Shown here: positions 34,001 to 43,800 of the stretch, piece by piece
Layout of the letters: each line of letters opens with the position of its first letter
Numbering within the stretch: the first letter of the stretch is position 1
Position numbers and translations under genes: made by a program
Notes under the pieces: model-generated
The model's database searches: none
Told to the model about the DNA's origin: nothing
The model's input: the letters and a program-made list of their open reading frames with translations, nothing else
Assembly (NCBI GenBank): GCA_963922205.1
Contig: CAWUHX010000510.1
Span: forward strand, 1 to 64,000
Reading direction: 5' to 3'
DNA length: 64,000 bases
Source of the DNA: Romanomermis culicivorax
Taxonomy: Eukaryota > Nematoda > Enoplea > Mermithida > Mermithidae

Positions 34001-37000
34001 TTACAAAAATTCTACAAATTTTTACAAAAATATCATGACTTTTGTATGTGAAAGGAGAATACCGTCAGTCTTTTCATGTGCAAAACTTCACAATTTTAAA
34101 ATTTTACTCATAAAAAATTGCACAAATTTGTACAAAAATTTGTAGAATTTTTGTACCTGAATCTTCACTTTCTTGGCATTTCTGGGTACACCCACACTTT
34201 CTACACCCCCTGTACTGCTCCACACGTTATAAGCAACAGCTTTCAAGCATACATGTACATTGGGGGGGTAGGGGGTCAACCCCCACACCTGAGACCATGG
34301 CCAAAGAAATCGTCAAGTACCCCCTCCCTGGATTTTTTCCAAGACAGCTTTTTTTCATGATTTTTTTTGCACATTTTGTATGAAAAACAGGCTTGCAGGA
34401 CTTTTTTTTCGTTTTTTGCCCACCCACCCACCCTTCCCCTACCTCCCAGGGAAAAAGTCAATAGACCCTCCCTCCTGGAAAATTCTTACCATGCATGTCT
34501 GCCTTCAAGCCTATACTTATAACGTGCCCATGTTTTGTGTACCCCCTGTGGGGCCTGTATCAGACACCTGGCACGATGAAACTATGCCACTTGAGACATC
34601 TCAGACTCTTTTAAAAACCATATTTGGAATGCAAATTATCTGTTTTGGAAATTTGCGTGACCCGACAATTGAGCGCCGGACAATTGAGCGCCGACAATTG
34701 AGCACCGACAACTGAGCGCCGACAACTGAGCGCCAGACAACTGAGCGCCAGATAACTGAGCGCTGACAACTGAGCGCCGACAACTGACCGCCTACTATTT
34801 AATGTCAGATAAATAACCCAATCAGTTTGAAGTAACTATTTTGCATTTAGGCTTAGGCTTAGGCTTAGGCTTAGGCTTAGGCTTAGGCTTAGGCTTAGGC
34901 TTGGGCTTAGGCTTAGGCTTAGGGGCTTGGGCTTAGGGGCTTAAGCTTAGGGGCATAGGCTTAGGGGCTTAGGCTTAGGCTTAGGCTTAGGCTTCGTCAT
35001 ATGAATCAAAAATGACCATATTTGTTTGATTCATAATATTAGACGTATGGACATATATACATTACGGTAGATAATCATTACGGTAGATAATCACTGAAAT
35101 GCTAGTATTCCGTAGCACTCAGTAAATGAAAAAAACGCTCAATTATAATGCATTGAATAGTCGGCGCTCAGTTGTCAGCACTCAAATGTCTGGCACTCAG
35201 TTGTCACGGCGCTCAGTTGTCTGGCGCTCAGTTGTCTGGCGCTCAGTTGTCGGCGCTCAATTGTCCGGGGCTCAGTTGTCGGCGCTCAGTTGTCAGCGCT
35301 CAGTTGCCTCGGCGCTCAGTTTTCGGCGCTCAGTTGTCACAGTGCTCAATTGTCCGGCGCTCAGTTGTCGGTGCTCAGTTGTCGGTGCTCAGTTGTCAGC
35401 GCTCAATTGTCCGGCGCTCAATTGTCGGTGCACCGGAAATTTGATTTGGTGGTCATTGTTTTTTTTTCAGATCATTCAATAGCTACTTGATTTTCAAATT
35501 TGCCTCCTGACTTGCATTTCAAATTTTAAACAATAAGCTACAGTAAACTGATCACCTCAAAAACAACCTCATTTTTTTAGGATACGGCAACATTTCGTGC
35601 CACACTGTCAGCGGCCAAATTTTGACCATGGTCTACGCCATTTTCGGTATACCGCTCGTTTTGGCCATACTCAACGATTTGGGTCAATATTTTTGTAAAC
35701 ACATTTACAATTTGTGGCGAAAAATTGACGCTTTTTTCGACTATTTGGCTTTAAAACGCAAAAAATTGACGTCGTTCATTTTACGAAAAAGTGATAAAAA
35801 TAGGTTGGGGGCAGAGGCGGTGGTCAAACTGGAAGAAGGGACTAGCGGCAGTGGTGCTTCGGCCACGGTCAAAAATCAAAAAAGCATCGTCGACAACAAC
35901 CAAGACGACGAAGCCAAACAAGTGCCGGTCACTTTGGCCTTGTTTATCACATTTTCTTGGATTTTCATTTGCGCTTCGTGCTTCCTAATTTGGGAGAAAG
36001 AGTGGAGCTATTTCCAAGCCTTCTATTTTTTCTTCGTCAGTTTGTCGACCATCGGTCTCGGCGACGTGGTGCCCAGCAAGCCGCAATATATGGTCATTTG
36101 TTTCGGTTTGGTCATCATCGGCCTTTCGCTGGTCAGCATGACGTTGAGCGTCATCCAAATGAACATCGAAGCCTTGCTCTTCCGCGTGCTGCGTATGATC
36201 CAAGAAGAGTACGCCGCCGCATTGGAAGCCGGCTTGGCGGTCAACAAGGACCAAATCATTAATCGGATCATGGGCCGGCAGCCGTGGTATTTCCGTAAAA
36301 TCGGCCCCATGGTCATGTCCCATAGCCAAAAGCAACATTTGAGCGAAATACAAGCCGGCGCCACTAGCCTCATCAAAATTAATACGGCGGTCCAATACGA
36401 CGCGAGCGAACAGCCGCCACCGTCGCCACCACCGCCCCCCAAAGAAAATAGCGACCACGACTCCGATTACGAGTTCGATGAATTTGTACCGAAATTTTTG
36501 AAAACCGATTCCCAAACTCAAACTGAAAATGTCGAACAATCCTCTGAAACGATTTTCGAACCTCAATTGCCCAAAGCGTTCCAACGCTTGTCGCCGCCGC
36601 GCGACCCGGTATCGGTGTCGAGCCCACCACCCAGTCCCACACCGATGACCGCGACCAGCAGTCATCCACACTACCCCACGCCGACATCAAGCCTGATGAC
36701 CAGCAGCCGCCCATCGCCGCTGACCCTAGCCATCCCGTTGGTCACCGTCCAGTACGAACACGAAGAACCGCACGACCTGTTGACTTTCGACGATTCGGAA
36801 GCCGAAGACGAGGAGGACGACGACGACGAATGCCGAAGTAGCGGCACGACGTCAGCCGACGCCGAAGTCCAAGTTTCGCTCGTATCGACGGCGCCGCAAT
36901 CGCCGACTAGCAGCTTGAGCAATAATTTCTTTTGCGAATCGTGTTCGTCGGCCAATAGTTTAAGCTTGATTAACGATAATATGTTGGAAATTTCGTCGTC

Positions 37001-37277
37001 GAACAATTTGGTCGTTTTGCCGCTGCCGACGACGACCATGACCACGACGACGAAAACTTTCCAAGAAACGCAAGTTCAAACGGACGATTCCTATCTACGT
37101 TTGGCCCGTAAATTGGAAAATTTGAAAATGAACCGCGCCAAAAGCCTGGCCATTTGGGTGTCGCCCGTTTCTAGGCGGCCCAAAAAATTGAGCATCGTTA
37201 ACGAAAATGAAAACAACGGCGGCGGCGGCGCAGCGACGACGCAACACACTGTTAAAGATAACGAAAGCGGCAGCTGA
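21331..37277 (+). CDS. Two-pore-domain (K2P/TWK-type) potassium channel, 789 aa, two exons
   Basis: Joining 21331-22003 to 35581-37277 gives 790 codons in one frame. The product is a leak K+ channel subunit of the plasma membrane; K2P subunits dimerise, each giving two pore loops. Seen: a 120-residue acidic/basic N-terminus; TM1 about 122-142 ([18 protein letters not shown]); an extracellular cap loop 143-205 without cysteine; pore helix 1 and filter TIGYG at 223-227; TM2 about 240-259 ([18 protein letters not shown]); TM3 about 341-363; second filter TIGLGD at 381-386; TM4 about 395-417; then a 370-residue cytoplasmic tail with proline runs, Ser/Thr-rich stretches and an acidic patch (EDEEDDDDE). 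The TM1-P1-TM2-TM3-P2-TM4 order and the two filters are diagnostic. Nematodes have many TWK paralogues; which one this is cannot be decided. The ATG at 21331 is the first in frame near the repeat-rich leader; an upstream exon is possible. Confidence 0.93.
22390..23945 (+). repeat. Polypyrimidine block in the K2P intron, ending in a (CTTTT)n microsatellite
   Basis: About 1.55 kb of C/T-rich DNA dominated by TTTTTCTTC and TCTTTTTCTTG words. It ends with an almost perfect pentanucleotide (CTTTT)n run from about 23762 to 23940, roughly 34 copies with one A substitution. The word composition differs from the arrays upstream of the gene. Confidence 0.9.
24644..24765 (-). repeat. Interstitial telomeric array (TTAGGC)n, minus orientation
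   Basis: About 20 copies of CCTAAG, the complement of the nematode telomere repeat, with two units carrying an extra C. It is flanked by ordinary intronic sequence on the left and a short C-run on the right. Confidence 0.95.
25325..26142. mobile_element. hAT-superfamily transposon derivative (818 bp) with perfect 8-bp target duplication
   Basis: The ends are CAGTGTTACCAACT at the left and, in reverse complement, CAGTGTTGCCAACT at the right (13 of 14 match). They are flanked by identical 8-bp GGGGAAAT at 25317-25324 and 26143-26150. CAGTG-type termini with an 8-bp duplication define hAT elements. Subterminal C/G-rich runs (AAAACCCC) occur on both sides. A transposase fragment survives inside. 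Confidence 0.9.
25474..25764 (-). pseudogene. hAT transposase C-terminal fragment (dimerisation domain)
   Basis: The minus-strand frame contains [20 protein letters not shown] then [16 protein letters not shown], which matches the conserved C-terminal hAT dimerisation segment (the ERVFS and KNRLS-type core). It ends with a natural stop at 25474. The frame stays open upstream as far as about 25870 without a start. A second minus frame there reads [20 protein letters not shown], which suggests a frameshift between the pieces. The catalytic core is absent, so the copy is defective. Confidence 0.75.
26370..26520 (+). repeat. Degenerate GGTTCAGGTTTG/GGTTCGGGTTCA array
   Basis: A hexamer-based array of GGTTCA, GGTTTG and GGCTTC words. 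It gives a Gly/Ser/Leu-rich frame on one strand and Asn/Pro-rich frames on the other; neither looks like a real protein. A smaller patch of the same words lies near 25020-25050. Confidence 0.8.
26546..27751. mobile_element. Foldback-type palindromic element, about 1.2 kb
   Basis: The left arm, including AAGCTTTTTTAATGC (26571) and GATTTTGCTTTTAATTTTG (near 26835), is matched in reverse complement by the right arm, which ends GCATTAAAAAAGCTT then AACCGTTTGAAAGG. Inner landmarks also pair: CACAATAGGACAACTTTTAC near 27008 with its complement near 27240. The turn lies near 27060-27190. The ends are CTTCTATAGCTTTCAAA and its diverged complement. No ORF is seen. Confidence 0.8.
27759..28374. mobile_element. 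Solo LTR, copy A (616 bp), 4-bp target duplication CTGG
   Basis: It starts TGTTG and ends CAACA, the canonical TG...CA termini of retroviral-type LTRs, and is flanked by CTGG at 27755-27758 and 28375-28378. It aligns along its length with copy B at 32223. No internal retrotransposon region adjoins either copy, so both are solo LTRs. A 4-bp duplication suits Ty3/gypsy or BEL/Pao families; the sequence does not decide between them. The transcription orientation is not established. Confidence 0.85.
30390..31076 (+). repeat. 15-16-bp minisatellite (AAGTGAGCGATTCTC)
   Basis: About 43 degenerate units of the type CAATTGAGCGAATTCCC/AAGTGAGCGATTCTC. The TGAGCG core is shared with the arms of the composite elements at 34656 and 43030. 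Predicted peptides on the minus strand (IRSIGN- and HLRIAH-type repeats) merely follow the repeat. Confidence 0.88.
31081..32035 (+). repeat. 46-bp minisatellite, interrupted by a MITE
   Basis: Units of about 46 bp contain CACTGTAGAAAGTACGCC, GAAGCTTTAACATGCAA and ATTCCACAT; landmarks at 31102, 31147 and 31193 give spacings of 45-46. About eleven units run to 31598. The array resumes near 31940 with AGAGCTTTAACCTGCAAAAT and fades by about 32035. Confidence 0.85.
31599..31938. mobile_element. Diverged hAT-type MITE inserted into the 46-bp minisatellite
   Basis: It begins TAGAGATGTATCGGGTAC, identical to the terminus of the element at 61896, and carries the same internal words (GACCCAAAATTACCCGAT, CAAAATTTTGGA). 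Its right end is degraded. It breaks the minisatellite in mid-unit, so the insertion is younger than the array. A clean 8-bp duplication is no longer visible. Confidence 0.7.
32223..32827. mobile_element. Solo LTR, copy B (605 bp), 4-bp target duplication TTCA
   Basis: It has the same TGTTG...CAACA termini as copy A and is flanked by TTCA at 32219-32222 and 32828-32831. It shares with copy A the segments GGCTAAGCCTCG, GCAACAGTCCAGTTCCCCAG, CCTTTGG and CAACAGGGTGCCC. Indels and substitutions between the two copies indicate separate, not recent, insertions. Confidence 0.85.
34180..34572. mobile_element. Short foldback/MITE-like element with ACGTTATAAG inverted repeats
   Basis: CACACGTTATAAGCAACAGC and CTTTCAAGCATACATG on the left are matched in reverse complement by GCATGTCTGCCTTCAAGCC and TATACTTATAACGTG on the right. 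The outer flanks, GTACACCC...CCCCTGTACTG and CATGTTTTGTGTACCCCCTG, also pair imperfectly. The middle is C/G-tract rich. No clear target duplication was found. Confidence 0.6.
34656..35434. mobile_element. Foldback-like composite element: minisatellite inverted arms around a telomeric core (779 bp)
   Basis: The left arm (34656-34794) is about nine 14-16-bp units of the type GACAACTGAGCGCC. The right arm (about 35160-35434) is about seventeen units of the complement, GGCGCTCAGTTGTC. The core contains a TTAGGC array (34847-34994) and about 160 bp of unique AT-rich DNA. The terminal units match as inverted repeats (CCGACAATTGAGCGCC). A 9-bp direct repeat GGAAATTTG flanks the whole at 34647-34655 and 35435-35443. 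Inverted arms made of tandem short repeats plus a 9-bp duplication are the hallmark of Foldback/Mutator-like elements. The family assignment is inference; no ORF is present. Confidence 0.75.
34847..34994 (+). repeat. Interstitial telomeric array (TTAGGC)n, plus orientation
   Basis: About 24 units of TTAGGC with variants GGGCTTAGGGGC in the middle. It forms part of the core of the composite element. Confidence 0.95.
35581..37277 (+). CDS. K2P channel exon 2 (rest of filter 1 to C-terminus)
   Basis: It begins GATACGGCAAC directly after TTTTTTTAG; with the G from exon 1 it completes the codons for Gly-Tyr-Gly-Asn. It ends at TGA 37275-37277. A shorter reading from TTG at 35622 would lose the filter and is an artefact of starting within the exon. 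CG-rich wobble positions distinguish it clearly from the intron. Confidence 0.93.
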
Positions 37278-37990
37278 CGAGCGTACGATTGCGTGGCGTT
37301 TTTCATTCATTTTTACGCTCAAGTATTTTTGTGTGCCCTATGGACACTGCGCCATTCCAACGGTATACTGTACGATAGTTTATTTTTTTAAAGATATTGG
37401 ATATATATAGAAAAAGGACAGATGCACGTTTTTTACCCATTTTACACTCCCAGTGAGCTTTCTTTACACAAAAATTTGCATAAATGTGTAATGTGCTATA
37501 AACATGTAACTATAATCCATTTACTTTGAGGTGGCAGCTGCAGGGAGAACCAAGAAAGTAGGTTCAATCTGAGGCGCAGTTTTCACAGCATGGGAAACTA
37601 AATACTGTAGGAAAAAGCTAAATTTTTTCCAAAACACTGGCAATGCAGAAATCAACCAGCAGCAAAAAAAAGTTAGTGTAACATTACTTCGTACATTACA
37701 CATATGCAAATTTCGTCAGTTTACACGAAAATTAAACTTGTACACTCCATTGCAAATTGTTATCCCAGTACAAAAATTTTTTGATTTTCGGATCTTAGTA
37801 TCCAAGATTGATCTGATGTTGTGGTATGGCTTATTTTGAAGCTTATGCTTAGCAGTCTCCTTAGGCTTAGGCTTAGGGAATGCCCGTGGTCTGCAGGGCC
37901 AAGGTCAAAAATCCCGTCAGTGGTAGGATTTTCCGGGATCGAGCACCAATAGTTATTTATAGCAATAGAGCAAACATGAAACGTGGAATT
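37278..37990. other. 3' flank of the K2P gene; no gene seen
   Basis: Mixed-composition DNA that should contain the channel's 3' UTR. No canonical AATAAA was recognised close to the stop codon. A short TTAGGC remnant (CTTAGGCTTAGGCTTAGGG) sits at about 37858-37876. Confidence 0.5.
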
Positions 37991-38810
37991 GAACTAGAAA
38001 AGTTAGCTATAAAAGAGAGATAGATTGAACATTACAGAAAATCGTACACGGGATTCTAGATGAAATAGCAGGAAATACCCTGAAATTGAATTTCTGGCAG
38101 CAGGGCCTGGACTCCTTACCGGGTTCATAAATTGTGTAGGTGAGCTTGGAATGCTGCTTGTCAGGGTATACTCAGCCCAGTTAGCATCTTGGCAAAGTAT
38201 AGCACTTCGATTCTGAATGCAACCCGAAATTGAATTTGTGGCAGCTGGGCCTGCCGAATCCTTGCGGGGTCCATAAACTGCATAGGTGAGTTTGGAACGC
38301 TTCTTGTCAGGGTCTACTCATTCCAGTTACCATCTTGGCAAAGGTATGGCAGTTCAATTCTGAATATAACCCGAAATTGAATTTGTGGCAGCCCAGCTTG
38401 GGGAATCCTTGCAGGGTCCATAAACTGCATAGGTGAGCTTGGAACGCTTCTTGTCAGGGTATACTCAGTTCAGTTAGCATCTTGGCAGAGGTATGGTAGT
38501 TCGATTCTGGATGTAACCCGAAATTGAAGATATGGCAGCCAGGCATAGGCAGACTCCTTGCAGGGTTCATAAATATCGTGAGTGAGCTTGGAACGCTTCT
38601 TGTCAGGGTCTACTCAGCCCAGTCAACATCCTAGAAAAGATACAGCAGTTTGATTCTGAATGTAATCCGAAATTGAATTTCTGGTAGCTGGGCCTAGGCA
38701 GACTCCTTGCTTTGTCCATAAATTGCGTAGGTGAGCTTAGAATGCTGCTTGTCGGGGTCTACTCAGCCTAGTCGCATCTTGGTGATAAGGTGCAGCGAAT
38801 AAGGAGATGG
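37991..38810 (+). repeat. Satellite-like tandem repeat, about 147-149-bp unit, 5-6 copies
   Basis: The TGAGCTTGGA landmark occurs at 38141, 38287, 38434, 38583 and 38732, spacings 146, 147, 149 and 149. Units share CTTCTTGTCAGGGTCTACTC, CAGTTAGCATCTTGGCA and CCGAAATTGAATTTGTGGCA. Divergence between units is a few percent to about 15 percent by eye. No ORF. Confidence 0.88.
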
Positions 38811-40880
38811 GCCTATCCCATTATGATGTGGGTAGCCGAACAAGTCCAGCTTGTCAGACAGATGCCAGTCTATGGAATGTGGCCTCCACTAGGCATTAAA
38901 AAGTACCCAAAGAGCGCCTCTCATATACTGTGGAACCGTATAGACCTGTAAATCCTCATCTATAAGTCGTGACTTATACTCGAAACATAGGGTCTAAAAC
39001 TTCCTCTTTCGTGCATCTGGACCTATTTTTATAAACACGTTCAAATACCATATTGTATATATATAACTTCCTGTTATTGTTTTTTTCTCGAAATTTGTAT
39101 ATAAATGAGACATCTATTGTCTCTTACTCATCTTCAAAATAATGTAGAAACTTCTATATATGTAGCCGTTATTCCTTTAAATTCGAAAATTTTTTGATAA
39201 ATTGATAAGTTAGGCCAAAAGTGACATAAAAACAAAAGCAAGCATTAGCGTCATTTAACTCATTTTACGTACGCAAGATTGGTTTGTTACGTAATTTTCG
39301 ACACTGCGAGAATATGGGGGCCCGACGATGCTAAAGAATTTTCCTCACTAGAGAATAATTAGTTGTTATTGCCAAAATAGATCAAATTACTAAAATAAGA
39401 ACAAAGTATAATAGGTCGATATTTTGAAAATTTGAAGTTCCTTTATAAAAATAGGTCAAATTACTAAAATAAGAAGGAAGTTGCTCAAAATTCCCAGTTC
39501 CTTTATGGCATTCTGGAAAATATTATGTAAATGTCAAAATATTCCTTATTTTTGGAAATGATGACATTTTGAAATATTTGTTCTAAATTTTCGAAAATTT
39601 TAATAGTCTGAAAATTTGACGTTCTGAAGATGTTCTGCTGAATTATTCAGATCTGAAAATATTCTAAAAATTTGAACATATTCTGCAACCTTAAAAATAT
39701 TTTAAAACTTTGAAAATATCTCTTGTAATTGTGATCTAAAATTCTGAAAATATTCTAAAGTCTTGAAGATAAGGGTCAAATGTTGGAAAAATGCTGAACT
39801 TTAGAAAATTTTTTTAAATTATGAGAAGTTTTCAACTTTTGAGAATATTCTGGTATTCTAATATGAAATTTTGAATCCAAAGGATTCAAAAACTGATATT
39901 CTAAAATGATGACAATCTCCTGGAATTATCGAAACTTCCTAAAATTATGGAGATCCTAAAAATCTTCGAAGTGCTTTTAAAGTTCTGAAATATTCTAAAC
40001 TTTTGAAAATATTTTAAAAATCTGAAAATGTCCCGGAATTCTAATCTAGAATTTTGGAAACGCACTAAATTTTTCAAAATATTCTGACATTACGGAAATA
40101 TTCTGAAATTATTAAAATATTCTGAACGTTTTCAAACGTTCTAAAATTTGAGAAATATTCTGGAATTTTAAAAATGGTCTGAACTTTACAAAAAAAGTGT
40201 TTTAGAATTCTGAAATATTCTGTAGTTTTGATATCCTAAAATTTTTATCCAAAATTTTGGGAGTACTCAAAAGTCTCTAACATAATTTGAAATTCTGAAA
40301 ATATTCGGAATTTTTGAAAATATTCTAAAATTCAAGAAATATCTTGGAATTCGGATCTAAAATTCTGATAACAGTCTAAATTCTTGAAATTATTAGGAAA
40401 TTGTGAAAAAACCGAGATTCTAAAAAATATCTTGAGATTGTGATGATATTCAGAATATCTGTTCTATTTCAAGTAATCAGGAAGTGTTCGCACTTTAGAT
40501 CAGGTGACAAGTTACAGACTACTAACTTGGATTTTCATTGTAAATTAATTTTTAGAATTTAAGAAAATTTTTTAGAATTTTAGAATTTTTTTAGAGTTTT
40601 CACTGAAAATTATTTCCCTCAAAAGTTATGAAATTCTACACAACAACCAGGATAACCAGGAGAGATTGCCATAGGACAAAAGTTTAGAAAAGATTTATTG
40701 ATTCAAGAACTGTTTTTGAGGTTATATAATTCTTCAACAAATTCTAACTTTCACATATATGTGACTCCTTTTATTTCGCAAAATTCATTGTTTCATGCGG
40801 TACATCTAACAAAAAAAAAATTTTTTTATATCACGAAATGAGTTTCAATCAATACTTATCTTAAAAATCGAAAAATTTCC
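38811..40880. repeat. Non-coding DNA, mostly degenerate TTCTGAAAATATTCTAAAAT repeats
   Basis: 38811-39520 is unremarkable AT-rich DNA. From about 39530 to 40470 words such as TTCTGAAAATATTCT and AATTCTAAAATTTTG recur without a constant period. No gene is seen on either strand until the minus-strand exon ending at 40881. Confidence 0.6.
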
Positions 40881-43800
40881 TCAGCCCAAATGAACAGACG
40901 GCCGGTAGCCTTTTTTCATTTTGGCCCTGACGTTCCTGACCAACGCCATCAGGTTTTTGAAATCGGGAGAGGACAAATCGACCATTTTAGCATCGTTGTC
41001 GATGCGATTTTGCCGCTTCATAGTTGCATCATCATCGTCATCATCATCATCCTGATCATTGAAAATTGACGATCGCGACTGATCATCTCGGAGCCAATAA
41101 TGCCGCAATGGCGATTGTTGCTGGTGTTTTTGAAGAATTTGTGATGATCTGCAAGAAAGATACGGTTGTTCAGGAACAACTAATTTTGATTCATCGATTT
41201 AAGTATAAGCCACGCCCCCAGCCAATCGTTGTGTTTGTTAGTGAGCAACTATGCAGTGAATGAAACATAATAGATGGTTTTTCACAATATTGACACATTA
41301 TATTGATTTTTTGTGTGTGTTTGAAGTGTAACGACCAGATTTTGTGAAGCGCTTTACTTTAACCAATTGGACGTTACAGCAGAAATGGCTATAACGGAGC
41401 CGGGGCACGGGAATACAGGCGATACACAAATGATAATAATCGACGGCTGCTTTGAGACATCGACAATGATAAACGGGGAATGCTGTGAGTACAACAACCG
41501 ATTAACTGCTTCCCAATAAAAAGGTGCTTGCTCGCAATGGAAATGCTTGCAAATAAACGGGGCGCGAGTCGAAAAATGGAGAATTACAACAATAATAATG
41601 ATCAAAATCACGCTTTGCTTCTCTTTAAATACGACATTTTTGGCCACTCCCTGGGCGCCACGGGAGGTCGTGCTTCTGTCCATCTTCTTCCACCAATCGT
41701 CGCTTCCTGCTTTACTTTTCATGCTTATTTAGTCACGCCCTTTAATGCTTTTCTAGTACGGCATGCTTTTCGTGTCTTGCTTGTTTCCTACGGTGGGCTT
41801 AGCCACACCTCTGTGCTTCTGTGCATGCTTCCTGTATCAGTTTCTCTGTATGCACATGTTTTGTGGGGCCGTCGCTACCATTGCACTTGAGACTACTGTC
41901 TTGGGGGGGGCTTTTACTTATTTTACTGTGTGCAGGTGTCGTTTACAATTTTTACAGGGGATTACAGTAGCCGTGAAATGTGTGGTTTAGTGGAGGTTCT
42001 AGAGGACCAGCTGCCGTTTGTGCAAATTAATTGGGGCATCTTAATTGAGCTACCGGGGTGTGAACGAATCAAAATAAAGTACTTCACGTAATTTTATTGG
42101 AATGTTTGGGTGTGAATCCCAGACACCCTTGAGACGATAAAATAGGAAAATGAAATAATATTTAATAAATGTCTATCACATACAGTATGCTATATATTTA
42201 CAGTACTGCCTTAGCAGGTATGTTACAGAAGTTTGTATGGTCGTTTTTTACTAGTGTTTCATTTTCTAATCAAAGTTGTTCGTCACAGGTGAGTATTTAC
42301 ATTATTAAAAAATATCTACGTGATTTTCGAACATTATTTTCATTAGTGAAGTAGTTTTTGTAGAAAAATTTTGAGGCTGTCTCTAGAAATTTTGATTTGA
42401 ATGTCGATTGAACGTCAGAAAATGTCAAAAAATTAATTCCCGAAGTAAAGGGTTTCCAGCATCCAGTGTCCAGCATTCAAAAAAAAGTCCATTTTTAGAT
42501 TTTTGATCCGGCAAGTCATTTTGGTATAGAGATCCCAAAATTTCCAACATTTTGCGGAGAGTGGTCGAAACGACCCCAAAAAGTCGAAAAAATTTCGAAA
42601 ATTTTCCCAAAAAAGGATATTTTTTTCCTAATTTTCTCCAATTTTTCCTAGTTTGGTGGAGTTGGGTATAGGGTTGACCAAGTTGGGGGTGGGGATCCTC
42701 CCCAACCCCCCTCAATTACAGGTATGTACAATGTATGTGGGAGATATCGATTTTTTAGTTAAGGCGAAATTTTGTGTTCTTAATCATGACATTCGTTTAA
42801 TTTTTGATTGATGAATATTTTGAATTTTTTTCCATTCCTGAAAGCATATATGTGCTGGGTAGTCATATAATAACTTTTTTATTTAAACATTTAACTTTTT
42901 TAAACTTTAAAAAATATATATATATATATTTTTAAAACATTTTCTTTTTATGAAAATTTTTACTTTTTTATACAAAATATTAAACAGATTTCAAAGTATT
43001 TAAACATAGTAAAATCAAGAATATTGGGTTAACGGACAACTGAGCACCAGACAATTGAGCACTGACAATCGAGCGCCGACAACTGAACACCAGACAACTG
43101 AGTGTTGTGACAACTGAGCGCCCTAACAACTGAGCACCAGACATTTGAGCACCGACAACTGATCGCCAGATATTTGGGCGCTGACAACTGAGTGCTGACT
43201 TAACCCTAAGCCTAAGCCTGAGCCTAAGCCTAAGCCTAAGCCTAAGCTTAAGTCTAAGCCTAAGCCTAAGCCTAAGCCTAAGCCTGAGCCTAAGCCTAAG
43301 CCTAAGCCTAAGCCTAAGCCTAAGCCTAAGCCTAAGCCTAAGCCTAAGCCTAAGCCTAAGCCTAAGCCTAAGCCTAAGCCTAAGCCTGAGCCTAAGCCTA
43401 AGCTTAAGCCTAAGCCTAAGCCTAAGCCTAAGTGCTGTCTCGGCACTCAGTTGTTGGTGCTCAGTTGTCTGGTGCTCAGTTGTCTGGCACTCAGTTGTCT
43501 CAGCACTCAGTTGTCACAGCGCTCAGTTGTCTGGCGTTCAGTTGTGGGCACTCAATTGTCAGTGCTCAATTGTCTGGTGCTCAATTGTGGGGTCATGAAT
43601 AAACTGTCATTGGGCCTTTCCTGCACGGCAAGAAGTATGAATTGCCATCCGATCTGGCAACTTGCAGGACCTGCATCCTCATCAAAATTTGGATGGCCGA
43701 AGCCAAATTGCCAGGTGCCAGACACTGAATGCCAGAAGCTGAAAATAACCTGCCGGATGCCGGATGCTTGAGGCTCGATGTAGTATGAATCTGCCTTTAC

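Larger units (their letters stand above)
22004..35580 (+). other. 13.6-kb K2P intron packed with mobile elements
   Basis: The donor is GTGAGG and the acceptor TTTTTTTAG; the phase is 1. It contains, in order, a polypyrimidine block, a telomeric array, a hAT derivative, a GGTTC array, a long palindrome, a solo LTR, minisatellites, a second solo LTR, and a Foldback-like element. 28375-30390 and 32828-34180 hold only AT-rich, locally repetitive DNA without a supported gene (the second is rich in AAAACCGTAAAAC and TTTTACAAATTTT words). Confidence 0.85.

Noticed and set aside
34656..35434. Interpretation as a simple telomere fusion scar
   Set aside because: A fusion gives head-to-head TTAGGC/GCCTAA; here one orientation only is present, enclosed by inverted minisatellite arms and a 9-bp direct repeat.
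35985..37322. Several minus-strand frames of 60-228 codons
   Set aside because: Shadows of the CG-rich K2P exon 2 on the opposite strand.
41354..41722. Minus-strand 122-codon frame with a possible membrane helix
   Set aside because: Some coding-like segments ([12 protein letters not shown]), but no start or splice context and an equally open plus-strand frame; it lies in the intron of the peptide-precursor model and is too weak to call.
43123..43446. Minus-strand frame of repeated Gly-Leu
   Set aside because: Translation of the TTAGGC telomeric array and its arms.
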